DNA of 63,347 nucleotides from Bacteroidia bacterium (GCA_026391295.1 JAPLDS010000027.1:18686-82032); one strand, 5' to 3'; positions 8,656 through 18,750 are shown, counted from the first letter of the stretch. The notes: generated by a model not told the origin, from the letters alone. A program made the numbers and translations.

Positions 8656-10545
8656 ATGAATATAAGAAGGACATTCATATTCCTATTTGGGTTCATAATC
8701 GGCATTATGGTGATCTTGTTTTTTACCATGCTATGGGTTATTGGTAACCGTATAAAAATACTACACAACCAAGAAATTAGATATAAATCGCATGATATTG
8801 CCGATGAATTAAGACAAAGCTCTGACAATCTAACCTTATATTGCAGGATGTATGTCATGACAGGCGATTCAACCTGGGAAACAAAATACAGAAAGCTGCT
8901 TGATATTAGAAATGGTAAACTTTCTCGCCCTAATGGACGAACCATTGCGCTAAAAGATTCGATGGAAAAGCTTGGACTAACGAATAAAGAATTAAGCTTA
9001 CTGCACACCTCTGAATTTCAATCGAATCAACTTGTACACACAGAGAACATTGCCTTTGAAGCCATTAAAGGCAAACACCTCGACACATTAGGGCACCAAA
9101 TTAGCAAAGGAGAGCCCGATCCAATTTATGCACAAAAAATCCTATTTGATAAACACTACCTGGATTCAAAGCGCAGAATCATGGAACCAATTGACCAATT
9201 CATAGTCGCTATTCAAGAGAGAAATATGCGTTTGTCACAGAAATACATCAAAACAGGCTACATTGTTTTGATTACCTCCACAAGTTTAATCCTACTTGTC
9301 ATCTTAATCACCTTATTTGCCTATCAGTTAATTCGAAAAAAAATAGATGAACAGCTGGCAGGAGAACTGCTTTTAGTCGAAAAAGTGAAAGAATTAGCAA
9401 TTGCAAAAGAAACGACGGAACAAAGCGATCGGCTAAAGTCCATTTTCCTAGCCAATATTTCGCATGAAATTCGTACGCCCATGAACGGGATACTTGGGTT
9501 TATTGATTTACTTAAATACCAGAAATTAGATATAACAAAGCAACAATCCTATCTTGAAATAATTTCAAAAAGTAGTTTGAGGCTTCTTAATATCATCAAT
9601 AATATTCTAGACCTCTCAAAAATTGCCTCTGGCTCAAGCCGAATCTCGATAACCAAAGTCAACATTCAAGAGCGATTAAACTACCTCTATCAGTTCTTCA
9701 AGGAAGATGCAGATAAGAAAGGTCTAGAACTCATTTTATCCTGCAATATTTCAGATGTTGAAGATTATAATATTCGAACTGACAGCAAGAAATTTTTAGC
9801 CATAACAATTTGCCTACTGAACAATGCTATAAAATTTACAGAAAAAGGGTCTATTGAGATTGGATGTAGGAAGGGGGATCAAGACCTCGAATTTTACGTA
9901 AAAGACACGGGCATTGGAATTCCAAAGGAACAACAAGAGGCCATATTTGAACATTTCGTTCAAGCCGATTTAGAAAATAAAATGGCAAGGCAAGGTGCAG
10001 GAATAGGCTTATCGATTGCTAAAGGGTTTGTTGAGCTTCTTGGAGGAAGAATGTGGGTCAAGAGTGAACTAGGAAAAGGATCACAGTTTTATTTTACCTT
10101 AAAAGACATGAAAGAAACTATCGCAGACTCGAAATTTAATGCCAAAATTCCATTAGAAAATAATGGCTATAAAATATCAAATTTAAAAATCCTTATCGTA
10201 GAGGACAATGATACCTCCGAAAAACTATTAACCATTCTAGTTCGACCTTTCAGTTTTGAGACCTTGGTTGCCAGAACTGGATTTCAGGCTATTGAGTCAT
10301 GTCGAAATCATCCAGATATTGATCTGATTTTAATGGACATTGGACTTCCCGAATTGGATGGGTATGCAGCAACGAGGGAGATCAGGAAGTTTAACGCGGA
10401 GGTAATCATCATCTCACAAACGGCACATGGGTTAACCGGAGATGTTGAAAAATCAATCGAAGCAGGTTGCAACGACTACCTACTCAAACCAATTCAAAAA
10501 GAGACACTCTACTCGCTTATCTATAAATACTTTGATAAGTATTAG
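8656..10545 (+). CDS. Hybrid sensor histidine kinase / response regulator
   Basis: A 629-residue membrane protein. A TM segment (about 7-30) and a second (about 201-225) bracket a ~170-residue periplasmic, mostly helical sensor. A HisKA domain follows, with the phospho-accepting His270 in ANISHEIRTPMNGILGF; then the HATPase with N box NAIKFTEKG, G1 DTGIGIP and G2 GAGIGLSIAKG; then a receiver domain with acidic pocket VEDND, phospho-acceptor Asp561 in LMDIGLP, and Lys in LLKPI. No output domain is fused, so signals must leave through a separate phosphotransfer or regulator protein that is not adjacent. The stimulus is unknown. It stands alone, with about 200 bases upstream. Confidence 0.95.
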   Translation: MNIRRTFIFLFGFIIGIMVILFFTMLWVIGNRIKILHNQEIRYKSHDIADELRQSSDNLTLYCRMYVMTGDSTWETKYRKLLDIRNGKLSRPNGRTIALKDSMEKLGLTNKELSLLHTSEFQSNQLVHTENIAFEAIKGKHLDTLGHQISKGEPDPIYAQKILFDKHYLDSKRRIMEPIDQFIVAIQERNMRLSQKYIKTGYIVLITSTSLILLVILITLFAYQLIRKKIDEQLAGELLLVEKVKELAIAKETTEQSDRLKSIFLANISHEIRTPMNGILGFIDLLKYQKLDITKQQSYLEIISKSSLRLLNIINNILDLSKIASGSSRISITKVNIQERLNYLYQFFKEDADKKGLELILSCNISDVEDYNIRTDSKKFLAITICLLNNAIKFTEKGSIEIGCRKGDQDLEFYVKDTGIGIPKEQQEAIFEHFVQADLENKMARQGAGIGLSIAKGFVELLGGRMWVKSELGKGSQFYFTLKDMKETIADSKFNAKIPLENNGYKISNLKILIVEDNDTSEKLLTILVRPFSFETLVARTGFQAIESCRNHPDIDLILMDIGLPELDGYAATREIRKFNAEVIIISQTAHGLTGDVEKSIEAGCNDYLLKPIQKETLYSLIYKYFDKY

Positions 10546-10685
10546 CTTAGTTGTATTTGGCAAAGCTTAAATAAAGCACAATCACTTCAAAAACCTAGGA
10601 TTTAGTATGAAGCCAAAGCTTAACTATTTCGGATTGAATTATCTTTATCTTTAGGGTCTTTAATCCAATCTCAAATCAGCAATTA

Positions 10686-11681
10686 ATGAGTAGCATTCCT
10701 CTTTCCGTTCTAGAATTAGCAACAGTGATAGCTGGTGGTAATTCTAGGTCAGCAATTAGCAATACCGTGAAAGTCGCTCAACATGCTGAGACTTTAGGAT
10801 TTCGACGAATCTGGATGGCTGAGCACCATAATATTCAACATATCGCAAGTTCTGCAACTTCGGTCTTAATTGGGCACGTTGCGGGAAAAACAAATAAGAT
10901 CAGAGTAGGCTCAGGAGGGATCATGCTCCCGAACCACAGTCCATTAGTTATTGCTGAACAGTTTGGAACCCTAGAAACTATTTATCCCTCAAGAATAGAT
11001 CTTGGCTTAGGACGGGCACCAGGAACCGATCAGCTTACCGCTCGAGCCCTTAGACGTGACAATATGGAAACCGCCATGAATTTTCCGCAGGATGTGAAGC
11101 AACTTCAAGCCTATTTTAGTTCAGATAATGAATCTGCCAAGGTGCGTGCTTTTCCAGGAGAAGGACTTGAAATTCCAATTTGGATCTTAGGGTCCAGCAC
11201 CGACAGTGCCTATTTAGCAGCAGAATTTGGACTGCCTTATGCTTTTGCAGCCCATTTTGCACCTCAACAATTTCGGGCAGCCATTGACATTTATCGGAAT
11301 AATTTCAAACCATCCAAGACACTTGAAAAACCATATGTGATGGCTTGCGTCAATATCTTTGGGGCCGACACCGACGAAGAGGCTGAATTTTTAGCCACGA
11401 GCCTGATCCGTTTATTTATTGGAATTATCACCACCGAAAGAAAGCCTCTAATGCCTCCAGGCGACCTCCCTACCAGCTATTATATGCCTGACGTGAAATC
11501 ATATGTTAATTCAATGCTTGCTTGCACCTTTAAAGGAAGCGTTTCAACCCTTCACAAAGAGCTTACCACTTTTATTGCCGATACCGGCATCGATGAATTG
11601 ATGGCCACTAGTCACATTTACGATTTCGACGCTAAACTAAGATCATTTTCGATTTTAAAAGAAGCTCTAAAAAAGGGTTAA
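10686..11681 (+). CDS. LLM-class flavin-dependent oxidoreductase (luciferase-like, YhbW type)
   Basis: 331 residues of the bacterial luciferase-like monooxygenase fold. It starts at once with the first beta strand ([14 protein letters not shown]), then [47 protein letters not shown] and [19 protein letters not shown], all hallmarks of the YceB/YhbW subgroup of unknown substrate. FMN or FMNH2 from a separate reductase would be the cofactor. It is cytosolic and monocistronic. Family call is firm; the reaction is unknown. Confidence 0.93.
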   Translation: MSSIPLSVLELATVIAGGNSRSAISNTVKVAQHAETLGFRRIWMAEHHNIQHIASSATSVLIGHVAGKTNKIRVGSGGIMLPNHSPLVIAEQFGTLETIYPSRIDLGLGRAPGTDQLTARALRRDNMETAMNFPQDVKQLQAYFSSDNESAKVRAFPGEGLEIPIWILGSSTDSAYLAAEFGLPYAFAAHFAPQQFRAAIDIYRNNFKPSKTLEKPYVMACVNIFGADTDEEAEFLATSLIRLFIGIITTERKPLMPPGDLPTSYYMPDVKSYVNSMLACTFKGSVSTLHKELTTFIADTGIDELMATSHIYDFDAKLRSFSILKEALKKG

Positions 11682-11944
11682 GTACCTCCTCTAACAAATA
11701 TTTGCTCCCATTTCTTAAGAGATACCTTACTTGATAGATAGGTCCTATTTATTAAAATTAGGTATTCACTGAACATATTTACCTTTCTACTTATTCAATA
11801 ATCTAATTAACCCTTAGCTACTTAGTTTTGGGTTATAGATATGTTAAAAGCGTTAAATGAAATGAACATTATATATTGTTCTTATTTCTGAGTATAAACA
11901 AACAACTTAAGGTGAACTAAGATACAAATAAAAAAAGCCTCGCC

Positions 11945-13348
11945 ATGAACAGATCATCAAAATTTACAGCCATCTTATTTTTCTTATTTCTTTTTAGTGC
12001 AGGCCTTAGTTCTGCACATCAAGGAGGTCATTTTCACAAAGGAGATGGCACTATTTTCTCCCAATGGCATTTAAAAAATGGAACCATCATATCAGGCAAC
12101 TATCACACGGGAAATAGTCGATTTATCGAATTGGAACAAGAAGAGGGTAAGCTATTAAAAATTGAATTAGAGAGCCTTAAGGATCCAGACAAACAAACTG
12201 CGACAGCAAGAATCGACCAGTTTAAAACCTTCAACGATCCAGTCCATATCTATCCAGATTATACTATTCCACAACACCGCACCAACTACAGATTTCTTTG
12301 GATTTCGATCGCACTTTTCATATTAACCCTGCTAATTGCCAAAGAAAGTTTGGTTATCCTAAAACGATTTAGGAATGGTCTGACTAAATGGGTCTTCGCA
12401 ACCTGCAGTTTTTCAATATTGCTTGTTTTAGGATTTGCCTGTAAAAAAAGTACGGAGAGTGTCGTCGAAACAATCCCATCAACAATACCCAAAACCTCGA
12501 CAACCTTTATAGATTCAGCTTTTGCCCCTTTTAAGGCCACCGTAACAACAAGTTCAGACAATACCTATTACTATGTCTCTTCAAACGGAGTGCCGACCCA
12601 TGGCATGATGGTCGGAATTACAAGCTGGCAGCAACAAGTCCCTATCCCGCAATCGTATACCGGAACGAACAGTTGGTCTATTCCACTTCAACCTGTCTAT
12701 GCTGAGACTCCATTACCCACCACAACAAACCTTATGAAGGGTGCCGTAGCCATTGCAGCAAATGGAATTCCAATCTTTAATGCCTTGAACAATCGAGGTG
12801 TGGACTCCTATTTAATTGGGGAATTGGACACCTGGGGTGGACATTGCGGGCGAGCCGATGACTATCATTATCATGCTGCACCCCTCCATCTCTCCTCAAC
12901 GTCAGGAGAATTGCCCATTGCATTTGCACTTGACGGATTTCCAGTCTACGGCAGCAAAGAACCGGACGGGTCAATTATGAAAGAGTTAGATGCATGTCAT
13001 GGACATGTAATTTCAAATGGCGTCTATCATTATCATGGGACAACCAATTACCCCTATGTTGTTGGATCCATGAAAGGGAAAGTAACTCTCGACCCGACCA
13101 CCACAGCTCCAGAAAATCAGATCATCCCACAAGCCTTTGCTTCTCCATTGCGTCCAGCCACTACTCCATTAAGCGGAGCAGTTATCACAGCTTTCGCTTC
13201 AACGGGAACAAATGCCTATAAACTGACTTATCAGATTGGATCTAAATTTGGATATGTGGAGTATAACTGGGATGCCTCAAATAAATATACTTATAAACTT
13301 ACCGATGTTTCGGGTGCCGTGTCCACCACAACATACCAAAGAAAATAA
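11945..13348 (+). CDS. YHYH-domain protein with two N-terminal membrane segments and an internal lipobox
   Basis: A 467-residue protein. A signal-peptide-like segment (1-24) leads to a ~90-residue exported domain with a histidine-rich start (HQGGHFHKGDG). Hydrophobic helices lie at about 117-132 and 149-165. The second ends LGFACKKS, a lipobox with Cys166, as if a lipoprotein precursor had been joined to the end of another protein. The rest is a YHYH domain: DTWGGHCGRADDYHYHAAPLH (YHYH at 307-310) and a second YHYH at 361-364 with a GSMKGKV-type sequence after it. Histidine pairs suggest metal binding, but the domain has no known function. It heads a three-gene cluster with a PEBP-like lipoprotein 31 bases and another lipoprotein 12 bases downstream. 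Confidence 0.8.
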   Translation: MNRSSKFTAILFFLFLFSAGLSSAHQGGHFHKGDGTIFSQWHLKNGTIISGNYHTGNSRFIELEQEEGKLLKIELESLKDPDKQTATARIDQFKTFNDPVHIYPDYTIPQHRTNYRFLWISIALFILTLLIAKESLVILKRFRNGLTKWVFATCSFSILLVLGFACKKSTESVVETIPSTIPKTSTTFIDSAFAPFKATVTTSSDNTYYYVSSNGVPTHGMMVGITSWQQQVPIPQSYTGTNSWSIPLQPVYAETPLPTTTNLMKGAVAIAANGIPIFNALNNRGVDSYLIGELDTWGGHCGRADDYHYHAAPLHLSSTSGELPIAFALDGFPVYGSKEPDGSIMKELDACHGHVISNGVYHYHGTTNYPYVVGSMKGKVTLDPTTTAPENQIIPQAFASPLRPATTPLSGAVITAFASTGTNAYKLTYQIGSKFGYVEYNWDASNKYTYKLTDVSGAVSTTTYQRK

Positions 13349-13379
13349 ATCAATAAATTCTCAAGAAAAAATTATAATT

Positions 13380-13973
13380 ATGAATACACGTAAGATATTT
13401 CCAATCGTACTGATTTGCTTATGGTCCCTTGCTAATTGCAAAAAAGAGAGCACAACAACGACTTCGACAACAACCACTGAATCAAAATTCGCTTTGACCA
13501 GTATAGCCGTCGCAAATGGACTTCTTTTAAATGCATATAAATGTGAAACCAAAGTGAATGGTGCTGAGAACTCTATTCCATTGGCCTGGTCAAATGCCCC
13601 AGCAACTGCCAATGCTTTTGCGATAACGATGATACATTATCCCAATCCAAATGATCTGACAAATATCAGTAGCTACCTAGAGCTTTGGGGTATCGATAAA
13701 TCAGTTACAAGCATAGCCTATGGGAAAGCTGATGAAGGACCTTGGTTTATGGGCCCGAACAAGGATTTGAATACCATTTCATATACTTCCCCTTGTTCAG
13801 CTGGGGCTGGGACGCATCAATATACGATAACTATTTATGCGCTATCAGCAACACCTGCATCGTTACCAAAACAAATTTCGATGAATGTAACCTATAGTAC
13901 TCTAATGAATGCCCTATCCACGGTAACAATCATAGACAAGGCAACGCTTGTTTTTAATGCTGTAACACCTTAA
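13380..13973 (+). CDS. YbhB/YbcL-like (PEBP fold) lipoprotein
   Basis: The ATG at 13380 gives a 197-residue protein with a lipoprotein signal peptide (VLICLWSLANCKK, Cys near residue 20); an in-frame start further up would run inside the YHYH gene and bury the signal peptide, so it is rejected. The mature part resembles Raf-kinase-inhibitor-like/PEBP proteins: NSIPLAWSNAPATANAFAITMIHYP, LELWGID, and SPCSAGAGTHQYTITIYAL. The classic DPDAP and GxHR ligand motifs are altered (HYPNP and AGTHQ), so ligand binding may differ. A run of Thr/Ser follows the lipid anchor. It is the middle gene of the YHYH cluster; YHYH and YbhB-like genes are often neighbours, but the joint role is unknown. Confidence 0.8.
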   Translation: MNTRKIFPIVLICLWSLANCKKESTTTTSTTTTESKFALTSIAVANGLLLNAYKCETKVNGAENSIPLAWSNAPATANAFAITMIHYPNPNDLTNISSYLELWGIDKSVTSIAYGKADEGPWFMGPNKDLNTISYTSPCSAGAGTHQYTITIYALSATPASLPKQISMNVTYSTLMNALSTVTIIDKATLVFNAVTP

Positions 13974-13985
13974 CCTTTAGTCATC

Positions 13986-14993
13986 ATGGAAAAAATATTC
14001 AACTTTAGCTTGTTCTTTGTTTTATTGACAGTTGGGTTTTGTCAATGTAAAAAAACAACGACAGAAGATACAACAGGATCTGCGAGCACCACTTATTCAG
14101 GAACTGCATCGATTACACAGGGGAAGGCAACAACTACAACATCCAATCTTTTCTCTGTGGGTATGCGACTAGCTGGGCTAGGCACTATAACGTCGAAAGA
14201 TGCTAAAATTTGGACCGTACCAGCGGAGGTAAACTTTACAAATTCGTCTTTTCCTTTCGCTTCAGACTTATACAACAGTTATGTTTCAGGACATTCATAT
14301 AGCACAGCCTCGAGTGCCACTGCAGCATTAAATGGAACAGATGTTATTACGATAGACAGCACAGGTGAAATCTACACGGCCTACGTATTTTGCGACAATT
14401 ATTTTGAGATGTATGTCAATGGCACACCAGTGGGTAAAGATGCCATTCCATACACGGACTTTAATGCTTCTATCATACGTTTTAAGGCAAAAAAACCATT
14501 TACGATCGCGGTTAAATGTGTTGACTGGGAAGAGAATCTAGGTCTGGGGAACGAAATGCAAGGCTCTACAGCCAATCATATTGGAGATGGAGGATTTGTG
14601 GCGGTGATAAAAAATGGAGCAGGAACAATAGAAACTACGACCAATAACACTTGGAAAGCACAAACCTATTACATTTCACCTATCTCCGATTTATCCTGCC
14701 TAGTTGAATCTGGAAACTATCGCTATTCGAATACTTGTTCAACCTCAACAGCTTCAACAACCAGTTATGGAGCCCATTGGAGTCTGCCAGCAAACTGGTT
14801 TAATACCTCATTCGATGACACATCGTGGCCATCAGCAACAACATTCACCAACGAAACAGTCGGTGTTATAGGAAAACCATCGTATACAAATTTTGCAGAT
14901 ATTTTTGACAATAGCAGCAACAATGCAAGTTTTATATGGTCGACAAATTTACTTTTAGATAACCTTGTGCTGATTCGAAAAAAAGTTGAGTAA
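13986..14993 (+). CDS. Ser/Thr-rich lipoprotein of unknown function with a jelly-roll-like C-terminal part
   Basis: I do not recognise a family for certain. The 335 residues begin with a lipoprotein signal peptide (LLTVGFCQCKKTT) and a Thr/Ser-rich linker. Two blocks look like galactose-binding-type beta sandwiches: one around residues 120-215 (IDSTGEIYTAYVFCDNYFEMYVNG, FKAKKPFTIAVKCVDW) and one at the end (WFNTSFDDTSWPSATTF, FIWSTNLLLDNLVLIRKK), the latter pattern being common in carbohydrate-binding jelly rolls. It lies 12 bases after the PEBP-like gene and shares its CKK lipid-anchor style, so the three proteins likely work at the same membrane surface. Confidence 0.7.
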   Translation: MEKIFNFSLFFVLLTVGFCQCKKTTTEDTTGSASTTYSGTASITQGKATTTTSNLFSVGMRLAGLGTITSKDAKIWTVPAEVNFTNSSFPFASDLYNSYVSGHSYSTASSATAALNGTDVITIDSTGEIYTAYVFCDNYFEMYVNGTPVGKDAIPYTDFNASIIRFKAKKPFTIAVKCVDWEENLGLGNEMQGSTANHIGDGGFVAVIKNGAGTIETTTNNTWKAQTYYISPISDLSCLVESGNYRYSNTCSTSTASTTSYGAHWSLPANWFNTSFDDTSWPSATTFTNETVGVIGKPSYTNFADIFDNSSNNASFIWSTNLLLDNLVLIRKKVE

Positions 14994-15057
14994 TAAAATT
15001 CGAAGTCAAATCCGAAACATACTTATCTTTGCGACTTAAGAACGCGCAAAAGATACG

Positions 15058-16611
15058 ATGGAGCATCACGAAAAAGAGTCAAAGAAATTAACAAACATCG
15101 AGGTCGATAATTGCATATCGGTCTTGGAACACTTGTTGGAAAATGGCGATCAACTCGTGCATCTATCTAAAGAGCAGATCTTGCGACTAATGAAGTCAGC
15201 TGGGCAGCTCACACGTCCAGACAAAGTTGAAATTTACAAACGGAATAAGAGTGTAAAAGTCGCTAGAAGAAAGGCAGAGATTGAACAGAATAAACTAGCG
15301 AAGGCCTCCACAAGTATTCGTAGTGCTCGAACAGCAGCGATCTTTGAAGCCCCATCACAAATGGCGCTTCCCGAATCAAATGCCACAAAAGATAAGAAAT
15401 TCTTGTCATCGGCCCAAAACTGTTACGTTTGCAAGAAACTGTATACCGAGATTCATCATTTCTACGATGCAATGTGTACATCATGTGGTGATTTAAACTA
15501 CATGAAACGATTTCAAACCTGCGATCTAACTGGTCAGATTGCTTTGATCACTGGTTCAAGGCTAAAGATTGGCTATCATGCCACCTTAATGTTACTTCGT
15601 TCAGGAGCTACCGTGATTGCGACAACGCGATTCCCTGCAGATTCGGCCATTCGGTATGCAAAAGAAAAAGACTTTACCACTTGGGGAAATCGCCTGCATA
15701 TCTTTGGTCTTGATCTGAGACATATCCCTAGCGTGGAATTATTTGCAACCTATGTGGAACAAAACTATGAGAGACTCGATTTATTAATTAACAATGCTGC
15801 ACAGACTGTGCGCAGACCATCTGGTTTCTATACACACCTGATGGCCAATGAGCTTCTCCCCCATCACGAACATTCAAAAGAAGTTCAGCTCTTACTCAAT
15901 CATCATCAGAAATGCCTAAACGAACTTGAAAATTTCGAACTATCAGGCGATGGATCAAAAAAAGCCATGGCTGTGACCTGGAGTGGACAAGCACCGGGTA
16001 TTGGTATTCGAGCTTCGGCGCAACTCTCGCAGGTACCCTATAAATTTGATAATTCCATTGAAGCCAGAGAGGTTTTTCCAGAAGGAAAATTAGATGCCGA
16101 TCTTCAACAAGTTGACTTACGCAAAACAAACAGCTGGAGATTGAAACTTGGAGAGATCGAAACGCTTGAAATGGTCGAAGTACAACTTGTAAATGCCGTT
16201 GCCCCATTTGTGCTTTGCAATAGACTAGCCGCATTGATGAAAAAAGATTTTACGGGGACGAAACATGTGGTTAACGTATCAGCGATGGAAGGCAAGTTTC
16301 ATACTTTCACAAAAGCCGATCGTCATCCGCACACCAATATGGCAAAGGCAGCTTTGAATATGCTCACCCATACTGCCGCAAGTGATTTAGCAAAACATGG
16401 CATATATATGAATGCGGTAGATACAGGTTGGGTTACCGATGAAGATCCGATCGAACTATCAAAACATAAGCAAGAGATTCATGATTTCCAACCACCTCTC
16501 GATATCGTAGATGGTGCCGCGCGGGTATGCGATCCATTCATCGACGGCATTAATACAGGCAAACATTGGAGTGGCCAGTTCCTAAAAGACTACTTTCCAA
16601 TAAGCTGGTAA
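15058..16611 (+). CDS. Long SDR oxidoreductase with N-terminal zinc ribbon and changed catalytic Tyr
   Basis: 517 residues, about twice a classical SDR. Residues 1-110 are helical and charged; Cys122/125 and Cys140/143 form a CxxC-x14-CxxC zinc site; the Rossmann fold starts at 160 ([20 protein letters not shown]) with the NNAAQ motif near 256. A long insert follows before the active-site region [10 protein letters not shown]. Where SDRs have YxxxK this one has TNMAK ([14 protein letters not shown]), so the catalytic Tyr is replaced by Thr. It ends with VDTGWVTDE and a C-terminal helix. A -7 box TATCTTTG at 15024-15031 precedes it. Similar proteins occur in bacteria and eukaryotes; the substrate is unknown. 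Confidence 0.85.
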   Translation: MEHHEKESKKLTNIEVDNCISVLEHLLENGDQLVHLSKEQILRLMKSAGQLTRPDKVEIYKRNKSVKVARRKAEIEQNKLAKASTSIRSARTAAIFEAPSQMALPESNATKDKKFLSSAQNCYVCKKLYTEIHHFYDAMCTSCGDLNYMKRFQTCDLTGQIALITGSRLKIGYHATLMLLRSGATVIATTRFPADSAIRYAKEKDFTTWGNRLHIFGLDLRHIPSVELFATYVEQNYERLDLLINNAAQTVRRPSGFYTHLMANELLPHHEHSKEVQLLLNHHQKCLNELENFELSGDGSKKAMAVTWSGQAPGIGIRASAQLSQVPYKFDNSIEAREVFPEGKLDADLQQVDLRKTNSWRLKLGEIETLEMVEVQLVNAVAPFVLCNRLAALMKKDFTGTKHVVNVSAMEGKFHTFTKADRHPHTNMAKAALNMLTHTAASDLAKHGIYMNAVDTGWVTDEDPIELSKHKQEIHDFQPPLDIVDGAARVCDPFIDGINTGKHWSGQFLKDYFPISW

Positions 16612-16701
16612 GCGCATTTAAAGCCTCAGAATCTATTTTCTATTTAAATATCAACTGACAGACAAATAATTTCTGTTTATTTGTGGATCAAACCTCAACC
16701 T

Positions 16702-17514
16702 ATGCTTAAGGAAATAGCAAATACCATTTACCAAGACTCCGAGTTAGAAGCAGAGAATTACCGACAGTCACCAGCAGGAAAAAAGCTCGACTTGAAGGTA
16801 ATAATCATTTGCATAACTACGGCGATCTCATTAACGCTCATAAAATACTTCTCGAATTACAACATACTGATTGACAGCGTTGATTTTTTCAATCATGAGA
16901 TTGCTTTGCGTCTACACGAGCTATTTTTTAATGGTCCAGATGCCCGATTTATGCGACTCACAAATTGGGCAGTGATAACAATTATCGGATATTTCTTACT
17001 TCCGCTGATAGCTGTTAAATTAATTTTCAAAGAATCGCTCCAAAACTATGGATTAACCTTTAAGAATGCGATAAAAGACTATCGGATATATTTGATAATG
17101 ATTGCATTTATGATCCCACTCGTGCTAGCAATCTCTTTCAACCCCAGTTTTCAAGCGAAGTATCCTTTTTATCAAATAGCACCAAACCAACCCTTAACAC
17201 CTCAATTTTTTCTCTGGGAAATTGAATACCTGATTCAATTTTTTGCCGTTGAATTTTTCTTTCGTGGCTTCTTACTTCATGGTCTGAAGCACCGGTTTGG
17301 ATATTATGCCGTATTCATAATGACCATTCCTTATTGCATGATCCATTTTGGCAAACCCATGGCTGAAACCTTAGCAGCTATCGTGGCTGGCGTAGTACTT
17401 GGAACACTAAGTCTAAAAAGCAAGAATATTTACCTGGGATTTCTAATCCACATCAGCGTAGCTATAACGATGGACGTTTGTGCACTATGGCAAAAAGGTG
17501 TACTTCATTTCTAA
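16702..17514 (+). CDS. CPBP-family intramembrane protein (Abi/CAAX protease-like)
   Basis: About 270 residues with around seven membrane helices. The CPBP core is seen in VEFFFRGFLLHGLKHRFG, MIHFGKPMAETLAAIVAGVVLG and a late HISVAI. The first motif reads VEFFFR where the classical form has EExxxR, so the first Glu is Val, as in a subgroup of these proteins; the His residues are kept. CPBP proteins are membrane glutamic proteases or have protein-handling roles. The ATG at 16702 is preferred over the TTG at 16681. Its 3' end faces the FAD oxidoreductase gene, 14 bases away. Confidence 0.85.
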   Translation: MLKEIANTIYQDSELEAENYRQSPAGKKLDLKVIIICITTAISLTLIKYFSNYNILIDSVDFFNHEIALRLHELFFNGPDARFMRLTNWAVITIIGYFLLPLIAVKLIFKESLQNYGLTFKNAIKDYRIYLIMIAFMIPLVLAISFNPSFQAKYPFYQIAPNQPLTPQFFLWEIEYLIQFFAVEFFFRGFLLHGLKHRFGYYAVFIMTIPYCMIHFGKPMAETLAAIVAGVVLGTLSLKSKNIYLGFLIHISVAITMDVCALWQKGVLHF

Positions 17515-17528
17515 TTTGACGAAGAAGA

Positions 17529-18593
17529 TCAGTTTTCCACAAAGAATTTCTTGATATGTCGTTTAATGTCACAAGTGGGTTTAAGCGGAGCCGATTTAAG
17601 TAAAAAATCTGCAAAATGTTGACTATACCAAGGTATTTGCAGACTTCCTTTTGCTCCAAAGCCATTAAAAATAGCGATCTTGTTATTTGCAGGATGGAGA
17701 CCTAAATAGGGGTTACGATCAAGCGTGGTAGGCCGAACATTTGCTTCATGACGTATAACGCGGGACTCGAATGGGACAGTCATTAACTGGTTAACTGCAA
17801 ACAACAACTCTTCTCTAGCTCCATCTGTGGGAATTGCATTGAGATTTTCGCGATCAAAAGTTGCACCTATACGAGCTTGATGTTCATTTAGGGGGATTAA
17901 CCAATTTCCAAAATTCAGCATCTTATCGGCCAGCTGATGCGAATACTCAACTGTTAAAATCTCACCTTTCACAGGCTGAAAGGGAAGCCAAGAGAACCAA
18001 GGATTCTGAATCGCCTGATACCCCTCGCAAAAAATAATTTTTTTGGCCTCAATATCATTCCAATGCAAAGTTGGTTCCAATTGAAGCTGATTAATGTCAA
18101 AATCAGCTTTTAAATAAACCCCATTATCAATGAAAAATACTTTTAAGCACTCTAGCAGAGGCTGAGTCAATAAATAGCCAGTTTGCTCTTGCTCTACAAC
18201 ACCTAATGGAGCATTCAGACTACCAGAAGATTCGATTTGCACATGGCCTTCTTTGATGTAAGAGCTATAGGCAATATCATCAAAACGTTTGGTGACATTT
18301 TCGATCTCTAACTTATCTTTTAAAATTCTCACCATTGGCTTCTCAACATAAAACGTCTGTCCAAAAGTCTGTTCTAAATGTGAATAATGAGCTTTGGCAG
18401 CAGGGAGTAAAACATCCACATCGGTTGTTTTAACAAAACGCATACCTGTAATGGGATTGATCAAGCCAGCGGCCACCTGTGAGGCATTCGGCATGCCGTT
18501 ATCAATTAATAAAACCTTAGAACCTCGCTGCATAAGTTCCCAGGCAAGTAAACTGCCTGCTAAACCTTGTCCAACGATAAGAAAATCTACCAT
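17529..18593 (-). CDS. NAD(P)/FAD-dependent oxidoreductase (DAO family)
   Basis: 354 residues with an N-terminal FAD-binding Rossmann motif (FLIVGQGLAGSLLAWELMQRG) and the DAO layout: NGMPNASQVAAGLINPITG as the second FAD contact, KIIFCEGYQA, PVKGEILTVE, and NGFGAKGSLQIPWYSQHFADFLL at the C terminus. Proteins of this type oxidise amines or glycine-like substrates; this subgroup is common in Bacteroidota and lacks a defined substrate. Start ATG at 18593; a -7 box lies at 18637-18644 on the minus strand. It is divergent from the beta-barrel gene at 18751. Confidence 0.88.
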   Translation of the reverse strand: MVDFLIVGQGLAGSLLAWELMQRGSKVLLIDNGMPNASQVAAGLINPITGMRFVKTTDVDVLLPAAKAHYSHLEQTFGQTFYVEKPMVRILKDKLEIENVTKRFDDIAYSSYIKEGHVQIESSGSLNAPLGVVEQEQTGYLLTQPLLECLKVFFIDNGVYLKADFDINQLQLEPTLHWNDIEAKKIIFCEGYQAIQNPWFSWLPFQPVKGEILTVEYSHQLADKMLNFGNWLIPLNEHQARIGATFDRENLNAIPTDGAREELLFAVNQLMTVPFESRVIRHEANVRPTTLDRNPYLGLHPANNKIAIFNGFGAKGSLQIPWYSQHFADFLLKSAPLKPTCDIKRHIKKFFVEN

Positions 18594-18636
18594 AGCTTAA
18601 ATATTACACTTCTCTAAGGTCGTAAAACCAAAAATC

Positions 18637-18644
18637 CAAAGATA
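18637..18644 (-). promoter_or_regulatory. -7 promoter element of the FAD oxidoreductase gene
   Basis: TATCTTTG on the minus strand, an exact TAnnTTTG, 44 bases upstream of the ATG at 18593. No -33 TTTG at the right distance is seen. Confidence 0.5.
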
Positions 18645-18680
18645 CACTTTGAAAACAAACACAGTAAAAATTAGATTACT

Positions 18681-18688
18681 TATCTTTG
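18681..18688 (+). promoter_or_regulatory. -7 promoter element of the beta-barrel gene
   Basis: TATCTTTG on the plus strand, 62 bases upstream of the ATG at 18751. With the minus-strand box at 18637 it makes a back-to-back promoter pair in the 157-base divergent gap. No clear -33 box. Confidence 0.5.
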
Positions 18689-18750
18689 TTGCATATTCCA
18701 ATTTATAGTCAATTAAAATTAGTTCAGCGCGCCATAATCCGACCACTACA

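Noticed and set aside
13236-13379. Upstream start for the PEBP-like gene
   Set aside because: It would overlap the end of the YHYH gene and put 48 extra residues before a clear lipoprotein signal peptide.
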